Virus record (IMG/VR): IMGVR_UViG_3300030451_003872
Span: 1-27,774 of that record
Length of the DNA stretch: 27,774 nucleotides
Reading direction: 5' to 3' (one strand)
Source: a virus
The notes beneath the pieces were generated by a model that did not search any database, was not told the origin of the DNA, and saw only the letters and a list, made by a program, of their open reading frames with translations. A program made the translations under genes and the position numbers. Positions 5,093-14,168 of this stretch are shown piece after piece. How positions within the stretch are numbered: the first letter of the stretch is position 1; each line of letters opens with the position of its first letter.

Positions 5093-8000
5093 TTAATTTT
5101 CCAACATGTTTGTTTGCTCTGAGCCGTAGCCTTCTGCATTAAAGTACTTTAATAAGTTTTGATACGATATTTCAAACTCTGGCGTGTCGGGCCTATTCTT
5201 TAACATTCCTTTCATGAGAGTGACAATATTGTTCCTCATGCGAATGCCATCAGCCGCCCTCTTTTTATTAAAAATATTATCTGCTCGCTCTATTTTTGTA
5301 ATAGCTTTGAGGACTCTGTCTCTTTTAATCCTGTCTTTTAATCTGCCCTTTTCTGTTGTCAGGTCTCTGTCAACAAACGCATACTCTTTAATTGCATCGT
5401 TCAGTGAGACAAGCTGCTTCTGGCCTATCTCGTTAAAGTTTTCTTTATACGCTCTAAGATCTCTAACTTTCATCGCTAGCCCAAGAGCATTTGTGTAAGC
5501 AGCCACTTTTGAAGCGTCTTGACCAGCAAAAGGGGTGCCTGTGCTAGCTGACACTTTTTTCGCCAAACCTCTTGCATCTGATGAAATAAATGTCAAAGGC
5601 ACCAGTAGGGTTTCTGATATTGTAGAGAAGAACCCTCCTCCATCTTCAGGAGACGTAGCTTCGGTCAACCTCTTTGTTATTCTTTCTTCCTCAGTCGCAG
5701 GTTTAGTTGCGCCTTCTGCTCCTGTAAATACTAGATCGCCAAGCATTTGCTGCGCTGCTCCGACAGCGAGAAGGGGAAGCTCTCCAGGAGATGCTGTTCC
5801 GTCTCGGTACGCCCTCTTTGATTTTTTAAAAGTAGAATCAGATTGAATCCCCAGAAACATGGGGTCTAGCTTTGCGCTAAGAGCGCCAATAGAAAACAAA
5901 GACTCCTCTCTTGGTGGGGCGTCTCCTCTTGCCAGAGACTTTCTGTCTGATTCTGTAGTCCTTGCAGACGTTATCATTGGCAAATCAAGTAGAGATTCAA
6001 AGTCCTCGTCAGTCTCAAACACTTCCGACTCATAGGTTGACCCCAAGTTTAACACAGCCTGTGTAGCCTCTGTGGTTGCTCGGAGAAGAACTCCATCCAC
6101 CATTGCCTTCATAGGGTTCTTTTGGAAGTAGTTCGCATATGCTTTAGTAGACCACACCATGTGACCAGCAAAAGGAAACCCTAGCAAAGGCAAATCCCTT
6201 AGTTTCTGCATAATTGGAGGAATATCTGGGTGATCATAAAACACCTTTCTGCCTCTCATTGCAGCATCTCTCTTGCCAACGCCCTTGTCTACGTGAACCT
6301 CATAGGCGTATGCTAGCCTCAAAGTAGCGTCGATGCCCCCATAGGTAGCAACAGACTCATCAGAGATAGTCTTCATTGCGTCAGCAATAGTCCCACGCAA
6401 CGACTCAAGCTCCATGCCTGCCCTAAACTTCTCTTGGCCAGGAAGTCTGCTCAGGTTGATGGTCTCACCATAGTTTTGGGCAGACTGCCTGTCTGGGTTG
6501 AAGGCTTGGACAAGGGGCTCCGTGATTGCTTTTCTTTCGCTTGTCACTTTATTTAGAGCCTCTCCAAGGGGCGGAGCATCCGAGTCTCCTGACAGGACAG
6601 ATGCAACGTAATCTAACTGTGCATCAGCCATCGCGCCACGAGATCTATCTTCGCGCAACATTTGGAGGTCTCTGACCCCCCTGCCTGGGCCACCTAATAA
6701 CTCTGAAAGCTCTAGGAATATAGGGTCTTGAGGGGTCTCTCCTCTTCTTATTGCTCTATTTGCCTCAAGCGCCTGCCTAAAGTATTTCATAGTGGCAGGT
6801 ATTTCAGCCATTCTAGCCTGTACTAGGACGCCTGATGTAAAGTTCCTAGCCATCGTTCCATTTATGTAAGAAATAACAGCTAGTCTTTTAAGCTGTCTGT
6901 TTGCCTGCGTAAGCAACCCGCCAATGTTCAGCCTTTCTGGCTCAAATGTTTCAAACACAGCGTCAAGAATATTTTTCTGATGAATCAAGCCATCGGCAAC
7001 AGTTCTCTCGATAAACAGTCCAGGAACATCGTCTATCAATCCAGGGTACTTCTTTGAAAGTCTAGTCATGCTTTCAAAACGGTTGCTGTTGATTGATACT
7101 CCTGGCGTTGCATCTATTTCATTCTTGGACAGAATCAAGCCATTTTCTCTAAGAGAGTTCAAAAGACGGTAATGCTCCACCCTCTTGTATAGTCCTGAAA
7201 AGGTAGCCATTGATGATTCGGAATACAGAGCATAAAAGTCTTTCTTAAGTTCAAAGGGAAGTTTCTCTGCCCAGAGTCTTTCTTTAAAAAATCTACCAGA
7301 TCCTTTTGCTGATGGCGCAGCCACCGCTCCACTGGAGACTAGCTTCAATAGCTTACGGGCGACATCAATAGGAGCCATGCCGTCCTTCTTTACTTTGTTG
7401 ACGACATTGTCAGGAAAAGAAGCTATGACCATAGTCGCGCTCATATTGTCCTGCTGCAACATCTCGTCAAAAGTAAGCTCGCCATTCTTAAGCTTCTTAA
7501 ACATAGAGTACATATAGTCTAGCACTGCTGTCTCAGAAAAATATGCACTCATGTATCGCGCAGTTGCCTCTACCGCATTGTATCCCTCAAGCTTGAGGTC
7601 TCTTTTGCCAACAACAACCTTTCGGCCTGACTGCTTTGAGTCCACAACAGTAGAAGCAATTACCCCTTTGTTTCCCTTTGCCTGATACTCTTCATTTACT
7701 TTTTGAGCAAACTCTGCTGCCTTTTCTTTAGCGTTATCACCTTTGAATCTTTTGACGATCTTTGGCGTGCCATCTCCTGTTCTTATGGCAACAGCATTCT
7801 TCAGCCTTGCGGACTCAACAGATAGTCTAAATACATCCGCTCCTGCTGCTAAGTTTGCGCCAAGAGACATGATTTTACTTTGTATGGGGCGAACATAAGT
7901 ATTAAGAACACCCAGAAGTGTCTTCTCTGCATCGCCAATAACCTTACCAATGTCTTTTTTAAAGTTAAATCGAATGTCAGTAACACCTGTTACTTTCCCA

Positions 8001-11000
8001 TCAACAACATTAAAGACCTGTTCAGGTGAGCCCGCTGTATCCTTTACTAGCTTGATTAACTTTTTGTTTACTGTGTTTTGGTCAATAAGGGCTGTTCGTT
8101 CTTGCTCTAAAGCTTGCACCTTAGCAATTCTTCTGTCTCCCAAATTGCCAGCAACGCCTCCCATGTACGGCTCTGTGCTAGAGCCAGGAACCCTGCGAGT
8201 AGGCATTAACCCAGCCCTTTCTAGGGTCTGAGCCGCAGCCTCATCAGCCACAGCCTTTCGTCCCGAAAGTCCATCAACAGCCAAGTCGTTAAGCTCTTTC
8301 TTTATTTGATTAAGTCTAACGGTATTTGTTTTGATTTGCTGCTGGTATGTAGTTACCGTATCCACAAGAGTTGTGGCATTGACAAACTCGCCTGAAGGAG
8401 TCTTGTACTCAATATCAAACAATTCGTTAATGTATATTCTAGACTTGCCTGATGGTGAGTTGTCAGGCACGTCAACATACGCGCCCTCACCTGCAAAAAA
8501 TGCAGTGGCAACGGCTTCTTTAAATCTGCCAGCAAGAGTATCTCTTGGAGCAATTTTAATTACTGACTCCCCAGCAGAGTGTTGATCGAGCCCAACCTCC
8601 TTCAGAGATTTGTCTATATCAACCCTTGCGTTTATAGCATCCTCATCAGCCCCGAGCCTTTTAGCCAAAGCTCTCATCTGAAACTCTGATATCTCAACCC
8701 TGCCCTGACTTCTAATAACGTCAGAAAAAAGCTCCTCTCCAAGTATCGAAGATGGAGACATAAAGTTCTGGAAAAACTTTAAGAACGATGCAGAGAACCC
8801 TTTGTTGTTTGTAGAGTTCATATACATGTAGCGTACAAAGTCGCCTGTCCAAGAAGGAAAGTTTGTGAAAGCAAACGGCTCTTTCATAAACTCAAGAGTA
8901 GCCAGCATAGAGGCTTCCATAAATGGCAGAACTGCATTAGCGACAGACTTCCCTCTGACTTGGTTTAACCTGTTTGATATTATGTTTGCAGGTCGCCTTC
9001 CCAAAGCAACTCGAGTCAAGCCGTATGGAACGTCAGAAGCAAACTTGCTTGCAGTCATGGCAGGCTTTGATGCCTCAATGGTGCCCTCAAACGGAAGTTC
9101 CGTGCCGCTAACTTTTGGGCGAACGTAAGGCATTTCGGGGCGAGATTTACCTCTGCTTGCATACTCTCTTGATTGAACATCATCCAGGCCAAGTAAAGCG
9201 TACATGCTTTCGTCTTTTACGCCATTCGCAACCATATCTTCAGCAACACTAAGTCTGTTTAATTCAGACTTAACTTTCTCGGAAGAGACGCCTCTTGCTT
9301 TGGCAACCTTTCGGATCTCCTGGTCGTAAGCTCTTTTCAGAAAAGCAAACTCAGATCTTTCTCCCTTAAAAACCAAAGAGGAAATACTCTTAGGCCCATC
9401 AACAGGGTAGTCAGGTAAGAGCGACCTATAAACCCTTGGGTCTGTAACACCCTCATCAGCAAGTCTGTTGGCTATGCTCTCTCTAAATCCCTCAACATGA
9501 TCGTCTTTGAACTTCTTAAGCTTAACCCTAATCGAAGACTGGCCGTCTTTGGTTGTGGTTTCGCTGTAATATCCAGCATCAATCGCCATGTCTCTAAGCA
9601 AAGAGTCTAGTTTTGATTGACCAGGAGACCTATAAGATCTTTTGCCAGCGTTGTTTTGTATCAGAGTCTTTTCAGCATTCAATTCGTCTTTGATCTGATT
9701 GACTCTTGTTTTACGAACCGTGACCTGACCTTTTGCATATTCAAATGGCTTGGCAGTAGAAACATCTACTCTGTCCAGCGTAGGCGTAATTGACTCCATT
9801 ATAGAGAAAGTTCTTTCGCCAGCCTCTGCCTCTTTTTGTTTTTGAAGCAACATATCATCAACAATACTTGCTGCTGCATCAAAAGAGTCCGCTATTTGAT
9901 TATAAGACTTGCGAGAAACCTCATCCCCCTGAATAGCGTTAGCCGTCTTCCTTGCTTGATTCGCCGCAGACCTAAGAGATGTCGGAGTATCAACAACTGG
10001 GAACGCTTCTTCAACTTTGACGCGAGCAACAGAGGTTTGCTCAGGAACTGATTTCTGCCTTCGCGTGCCTGTCTCGAGGGCTTCGTACTCACCCCCCACT
10101 ACCTTACCTAACTCAAACAGCTTTTGAGATGGGCTAAGATTGCGATTCTTCAGCACGCTGGCAAAAGATGGCGCTGCTTTAATTGCGGATATGCCGCCTT
10201 TTACCAGGGGAGCCACGGCTCCTCTAGTACCGCGCAAAACCCCTGGTATAAAAATAGAGGCAATCCCTGGCATATCGTTCCAAAAACGATCAACATCTTC
10301 GTTTGTTATGCCAAGCCCCTCAAGACCCTCTGCGTCAATTGCATCAAAACTAAACATTCCATCTACTTCAGCGAATGGAAGCATAGACGGGAGCAAGTAT
10401 TTTTTTGCGCCCAGCATAGACATAAGCGCCATCTTACCAGTCTCTTCTGGACCAATCATTGTCATAAAGGTTCTGGTAAATTGTTTTAGTGCCGTGTTGT
10501 ACCTGTTGGGATCTATTTGAGCAGCGTTAATGACATCCATTGCCATCTGAGGATTTTCTTGAGCAAGCTCACCAAACTTCCCGTCTTTGATTTGCTCCAT
10601 CATTCTTTCTTTGTTGACGGAATCAATAAATCCAGGAAGAGCATCATGGTACTCTAAAGACTTAGCCATCTCTGATGTAGGAGAAAACAACACGGCGCTT
10701 CCCTGAGTTCGCCTCATTTGATCAGAGAATTCTTCGAGCTTGGCTCTTCCTGACTCTCTAAGAGCTTGCTGCCTAGCCCAACCTTTGGCTGGCGGCTGAA
10801 CAGCAGGGTAGCCTTCCAGAAACTCGCCGTATAAGCTGTCTAAACCATCAACGTATGAAAACAAAGCAAAGTCTTTTAGAAAATCATACACCTGCTCTAC
10901 CGATGGCATTTCATCTTCGACCCTTTTTTCAAGCTGGGCAACCCCATCTTTATCTAGGAGCGCCCTGCTCATCGGGAACTTTCTTTCTTTTAGTAGCTCT

Positions 11001-12241
11001 TTGCGCCTCTTTTTAATGTGCTTTAGAAGCCCATCCTGCCAGGGCTTCTTAACGCTGTCTTGTGACATATACACAATGTCACTTGATGTCATTTTTATTG
11101 AATCATCAACCCCTGGAAGATCTCGGTCTTCAGGTGCTGGCTGATAAGATCGTCCCGCAATCCTTTCAGCAGCCTGGAGTCTAGATGTGTTTTTCTCATT
11201 TCCAAAGATAGAAACATCGTTTTCTGTGGCTGACTGTAGGTATACATAGTTCTTGTTTGGCTCTCCAGGGTTTCTTGTTCTTCCCGCAAAACCTGCAACA
11301 GTAAACGAAACAGGAGTAAGAATTGTGTTAAGAAGAAGAGTTCCCATCTGGGCGTATGTCTTGGCTGTCCTGCCCCTAATGCCTTCCGCAGTTATCATCA
11401 CATCTTCCGCAGTAAGGTCGTCAAAGTCATCCTTAACCATGTCGTAGTTTTTTTGCACTTTCGTGATTAAGGAGTTTGGAGCGCCCGCCTCGACTAAATT
11501 TTTTATAACCCTTCTAATTGCAAACTCAGCGTAGTCCTCTCGATCTGTTAAAGGTTTGAAAATAAACGATGGTGTAAACAAGTCCCTGTCAACAGCAGCC
11601 CTGTAGTCTCTTGTGCTCTCAGGAGCGCCAATTGCTTCCGCAAGTTTATCATACTGCCTTCGACCAGCAAGCTCAGAGGTCGCATCAACAAAAACAGTAG
11701 CTACAATGTTTTCGGCTAGATTATTTTCATCCGCCGCTCTTTTCTTATCGCCAAAGTCAGAGTCCGAATGTCTTGAGGAAAACTCCTCGTACATTGCGTT
11801 AACTCCTGCATAGGGAGTAAAGAGAACAAGCCCTTGTTGTACTTGAGGCGTATCACCCGCATAGACAATCGGAGGGGCAAACTGAACATCTGGGCTGTCC
11901 TTTCGCACAGGAATTGAAGGAAGCTCTCCAAACATGTCGCCTACAACAGGGACCTTAAAAGGCTCCGTCACCTTGCTAAGTCTGTTCTCTTGAGTCTGGG
12001 GTTGAGGCAAACCAACGTTGCCCATGAGGTCCTGTTCTGTTGATTGACCAGTATCAACTCTTCGGTCTTGTCCATCGTTTTGAACAACCCTTACCATTTC
12101 ACTTACTGGAAGGCTTGGTTGGTCTTGAAAGGCAGGGTCGTCGAAGACAGAGTATTCTTGCTCCTCTTGCTCCTGTTTCTGCCCTTGCTCCTCTTTAAAA
12201 AGAGGATCGTCAAAAACGCTATAGTCGTCGCTCATTACCAT
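5093..12241 (-). CDS. Giant internal virion (DNA-ejection) protein, 2382 residues
   Basis: This is the largest gene in the window. Its position, last of three large genes after the tail nozzle, matches T7 gp16, the protein that leaves the capsid to form the trans-envelope DNA channel; gp16 has 1318 residues. The N-terminus has a duplicated YSVFDDPxF motif (residues 7-15 and 30-38) around a Gln/Glu-rich spacer. Possible membrane-active segments lie at about 297-317 (GTLLLNTILTPVSFTVAGFA) and 650-697. A coiled-coil-like stretch is near 1285-1325. A hydrophobic region near 1784-1813 (ISYINGTMARNFTSGVLVQA) and one near 2002-2047 (PLLGFPFAGHMVWSTKAYAN) resemble C-terminal parts of large phage proteins (LPD38-like, from memory). 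I see no lytic transglycosylase signature and no RNA polymerase motif. ATG 12235 is an alternative start; neither has a clear ribosome site. Confidence 0.75.
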   Translation of the reverse strand: MVMSDDYSVFDDPLFKEEQGQKQEQEEQEYSVFDDPAFQDQPSLPVSEMVRVVQNDGQDRRVDTGQSTEQDLMGNVGLPQPQTQENRLSKVTEPFKVPVVGDMFGELPSIPVRKDSPDVQFAPPIVYAGDTPQVQQGLVLFTPYAGVNAMYEEFSSRHSDSDFGDKKRAADENNLAENIVATVFVDATSELAGRRQYDKLAEAIGAPESTRDYRAAVDRDLFTPSFIFKPLTDREDYAEFAIRRVIKNLVEAGAPNSLITKVQKNYDMVKDDFDDLTAEDVMITAEGIRGRTAKTYAQMGTLLLNTILTPVSFTVAGFAGRTRNPGEPNKNYVYLQSATENDVSIFGNEKNTSRLQAAERIAGRSYQPAPEDRDLPGVDDSIKMTSSDIVYMSQDSVKKPWQDGLLKHIKKRRKELLKERKFPMSRALLDKDGVAQLEKRVEDEMPSVEQVYDFLKDFALFSYVDGLDSLYGEFLEGYPAVQPPAKGWARQQALRESGRAKLEEFSDQMRRTQGSAVLFSPTSEMAKSLEYHDALPGFIDSVNKERMMEQIKDGKFGELAQENPQMAMDVINAAQIDPNRYNTALKQFTRTFMTMIGPEETGKMALMSMLGAKKYLLPSMLPFAEVDGMFSFDAIDAEGLEGLGITNEDVDRFWNDMPGIASIFIPGVLRGTRGAVAPLVKGGISAIKAAPSFASVLKNRNLSPSQKLFELGKVVGGEYEALETGTRRQKSVPEQTSVARVKVEEAFPVVDTPTSLRSAANQARKTANAIQGDEVSRKSYNQIADSFDAAASIVDDMLLQKQKEAEAGERTFSIMESITPTLDRVDVSTAKPFEYAKGQVTVRKTRVNQIKDELNAEKTLIQNNAGKRSYRSPGQSKLDSLLRDMAIDAGYYSETTTKDGQSSIRVKLKKFKDDHVEGFRESIANRLADEGVTDPRVYRSLLPDYPVDGPKSISSLVFKGERSEFAFLKRAYDQEIRKVAKARGVSSEKVKSELNRLSVAEDMVANGVKDESMYALLGLDDVQSREYASRGKSRPEMPYVRPKVSGTELPFEGTIEASKPAMTASKFASDVPYGLTRVALGRRPANIISNRLNQVRGKSVANAVLPFMEASMLATLEFMKEPFAFTNFPSWTGDFVRYMYMNSTNNKGFSASFLKFFQNFMSPSSILGEELFSDVIRSQGRVEISEFQMRALAKRLGADEDAINARVDIDKSLKEVGLDQHSAGESVIKIAPRDTLAGRFKEAVATAFFAGEGAYVDVPDNSPSGKSRIYINELFDIEYKTPSGEFVNATTLVDTVTTYQQQIKTNTVRLNQIKKELNDLAVDGLSGRKAVADEAAAQTLERAGLMPTRRVPGSSTEPYMGGVAGNLGDRRIAKVQALEQERTALIDQNTVNKKLIKLVKDTAGSPEQVFNVVDGKVTGVTDIRFNFKKDIGKVIGDAEKTLLGVLNTYVRPIQSKIMSLGANLAAGADVFRLSVESARLKNAVAIRTGDGTPKIVKRFKGDNAKEKAAEFAQKVNEEYQAKGNKGVIASTVVDSKQSGRKVVVGKRDLKLEGYNAVEATARYMSAYFSETAVLDYMYSMFKKLKNGELTFDEMLQQDNMSATMVIASFPDNVVNKVKKDGMAPIDVARKLLKLVSSGAVAAPSAKGSGRFFKERLWAEKLPFELKKDFYALYSESSMATFSGLYKRVEHYRLLNSLRENGLILSKNEIDATPGVSINSNRFESMTRLSKKYPGLIDDVPGLFIERTVADGLIHQKNILDAVFETFEPERLNIGGLLTQANRQLKRLAVISYINGTMARNFTSGVLVQARMAEIPATMKYFRQALEANRAIRRGETPQDPIFLELSELLGGPGRGVRDLQMLREDRSRGAMADAQLDYVASVLSGDSDAPPLGEALNKVTSERKAITEPLVQAFNPDRQSAQNYGETINLSRLPGQEKFRAGMELESLRGTIADAMKTISDESVATYGGIDATLRLAYAYEVHVDKGVGKRDAAMRGRKVFYDHPDIPPIMQKLRDLPLLGFPFAGHMVWSTKAYANYFQKNPMKAMVDGVLLRATTEATQAVLNLGSTYESEVFETDEDFESLLDLPMITSARTTESDRKSLARGDAPPREESLFSIGALSAKLDPMFLGIQSDSTFKKSKRAYRDGTASPGELPLLAVGAAQQMLGDLVFTGAEGATKPATEEERITKRLTEATSPEDGGGFFSTISETLLVPLTFISSDARGLAKKVSASTGTPFAGQDASKVAAYTNALGLAMKVRDLRAYKENFNEIGQKQLVSLNDAIKEYAFVDRDLTTEKGRLKDRIKRDRVLKAITKIERADNIFNKKRAADGIRMRNNIVTLMKGMLKNRPDTPEFEISYQNLLKYFNAEGYGSEQTNMLEN

Positions 12242-12243
12242 TT

Positions 12244-14154
12244 TTATTCAATGTTTTCTGCTATTAAAGAATTCTTAACGACATCTTTGACTGTGTCCTG
12301 ACCCACCTTACTTGCGTCCTGCTGGACCACTTGGCTAATCAGATCTGACATTTGCTGATCACTTATAGTTATTTCTTTAAGCTGCGAGTTCATTTCCTCC
12401 AGGATTGGTGCGTTGTCCATCAAGGTGCTATCTTTAAATCTATTCTTAAATTTAGCCAAGTTTGGATACAACTGCTCAAAAGTTTTCTCTGGATCTTGAA
12501 GAAACGTTGACTTGACAGCGCCATTTTCTTGTAAGTAAGGAACTAAATTATCAACACTTTTATCGCTCCCTTTTTCAGTCATGTAGGCATCAAAAGCGGT
12601 AGATACGCCATCCGTCAACTTTCCTTCTTTTTTAAGCTGACTCAATGCAGCTACAATTGGGGCTGACTTTCTGCCGCCAGACTTTAGAATATTCACAAGG
12701 TTGCTTGCATCTGGTGCGGTACCTGTACCTCCGTACCTTTCTGCCACATCTCGACTAACAAGAACATCGCCACTTGTATTTGTAATGACAGGGCCTGTTG
12801 AGCTTGCATTCCCGTAGGATGCTAAGATAACACTATCTCTTATCGATTCTGCTTTGCGCAATGCGGCAGCACCCTTATTGTATGCATCAGTTCCTGGCGT
12901 TAGTGCTTGCAGTTCTATTCTTAGTTTGTTTACGGCAATTTGTGCTACCTCTGCTGATGTCTGAAAAGACCTTGTGCTCGGCATTCTAATAGTGGTGCCT
13001 CTCTTTCTGGTGTCAGTTTGGCCAACCTTAGACCCACCTTTAGACTCGAGCATTTGTCCAGCAGAAATTACCTGATTTTCTGTAGGCAGGGTATTGATAG
13101 CATTTAGGTATATGTCAATCTCTTCTACACTATCGGCACTCGCCATCGAACTTAACAGGTTGTCTTTTGCTTTTCTTAAGTCCTCAACACCGCTAATCCC
13201 AACGTACTCAAAGGCTTTAGTTACCTGTGTCTTTAGCATGTCTTGCAGTTTATCTAATTTTTTTCTGCTAGTTTTTTGCTGCTCTGTAAATGCTTTTTCT
13301 CGAGACTTTCGCTCTGCCTCAGCCCGAAGCTCAAGAGCATCGAATTCAAGCTGCCGGCCCTTCGAGTATTCCTCGCTCGTATCAAAAGCGCTCGTGAATT
13401 GTGGAACAGGAATGTCTGGAGCAGGCGGCATGCTAGGAGGCTTAACCTGACGTTTCCTTTGCTCTGCAACATATCTGGCGGATTGCTCTTGGTTAAGAAC
13501 CTTGTACGCAACACCACCTACAACGGCAAGCCCTTGTTTCGCTAGTTTTTCCTGCAACTCTTCAGGGCTGCTGTCATCTTCAGAAAAGTCAACATCTACC
13601 TTAACGGCAATTCTTCCATCTCCAAGCGATCTTGTCTCAGGAGCGGCAGAGATTTTTTCTTGCCTAGGCGTCTCGGGTGCAACAATGTTGTACCTTTTGC
13701 CTTTATAAAACGTCCCAGCAAGCTCTCCCTCTTTTGCCTCAACAGCAACTCTGCCATCAGGAAGTGTTATTCTTTTTTGTTTTTTAGGCTTAGGCGCAGC
13801 CTTTGCTGGCAATTGCTGTCTACCAGGAGCCGCAGCTTGCCCAGGCATTGCACGCGAGCCCTGAGCAGATTTAATTTTGTCATATTGATCTTTATAATAC
13901 TTTTCAAAGAATGGGTCTCTTGCTGCCCTAAACTGAAGAGCCTCGTCAAACATTTGCTTCCTTTCCCCACCAAGAACCTTGTAGTTAAAGGCATTAAGAC
14001 CGCCTTGCACCGCGCCTTCAACTACCGCCTGAGGCACAGTTTGAGATAATGACTGCAAAAAGATGCGACCGGGATTGTTTCGTAATCGCATCTCTTGTTC
14101 TTGCAATCTGCGCTGCTGAGCAGCTTCATATGCTTGTCGATCAAGTAGTGACAT
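12244..14154 (-). CDS. Internal virion protein, 636 residues (gp15-like by position)
   Basis: This is a soluble, mostly helical protein. Residues 1-30 form a charged helix (RRLQEQEMRLR). A Pro/Ala/Gln linker occupies about 98-126. Two similar beta units follow: LPDGRVAVEAKEG to KGKRYNIV (131-158) and LGDGRIAVKVDVD to GGVAYKVL (178-220). A Pro-rich linker (238-252), a long charged coiled coil (265-312) and helical regions to the C-terminus complete it. It lies between the 450- and 2382-residue genes, the place of T7 gp15 (about 750 residues), the middle core protein of the ejection apparatus. No family motif is visible. The start has a clear GAGGT site about six bases upstream, and the stop is only two bases before the giant gene. 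Confidence 0.72.
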   Translation of the reverse strand: MSLLDRQAYEAAQQRRLQEQEMRLRNNPGRIFLQSLSQTVPQAVVEGAVQGGLNAFNYKVLGGERKQMFDEALQFRAARDPFFEKYYKDQYDKIKSAQGSRAMPGQAAAPGRQQLPAKAAPKPKKQKRITLPDGRVAVEAKEGELAGTFYKGKRYNIVAPETPRQEKISAAPETRSLGDGRIAVKVDVDFSEDDSSPEELQEKLAKQGLAVVGGVAYKVLNQEQSARYVAEQRKRQVKPPSMPPAPDIPVPQFTSAFDTSEEYSKGRQLEFDALELRAEAERKSREKAFTEQQKTSRKKLDKLQDMLKTQVTKAFEYVGISGVEDLRKAKDNLLSSMASADSVEEIDIYLNAINTLPTENQVISAGQMLESKGGSKVGQTDTRKRGTTIRMPSTRSFQTSAEVAQIAVNKLRIELQALTPGTDAYNKGAAALRKAESIRDSVILASYGNASSTGPVITNTSGDVLVSRDVAERYGGTGTAPDASNLVNILKSGGRKSAPIVAALSQLKKEGKLTDGVSTAFDAYMTEKGSDKSVDNLVPYLQENGAVKSTFLQDPEKTFEQLYPNLAKFKNRFKDSTLMDNAPILEEMNSQLKEITISDQQMSDLISQVVQQDASKVGQDTVKDVVKNSLIAENIE

Positions 14155-14168
14155 AACTTACCTCGCTA

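Noticed and set aside
5093-12241. Virion RNA polymerase (N4-type) as identity of the giant protein
   Set aside because: It is large and virion-linked by position, but I see no T7-like polymerase catalytic motifs, and the sequence resembles helical ejection proteins.
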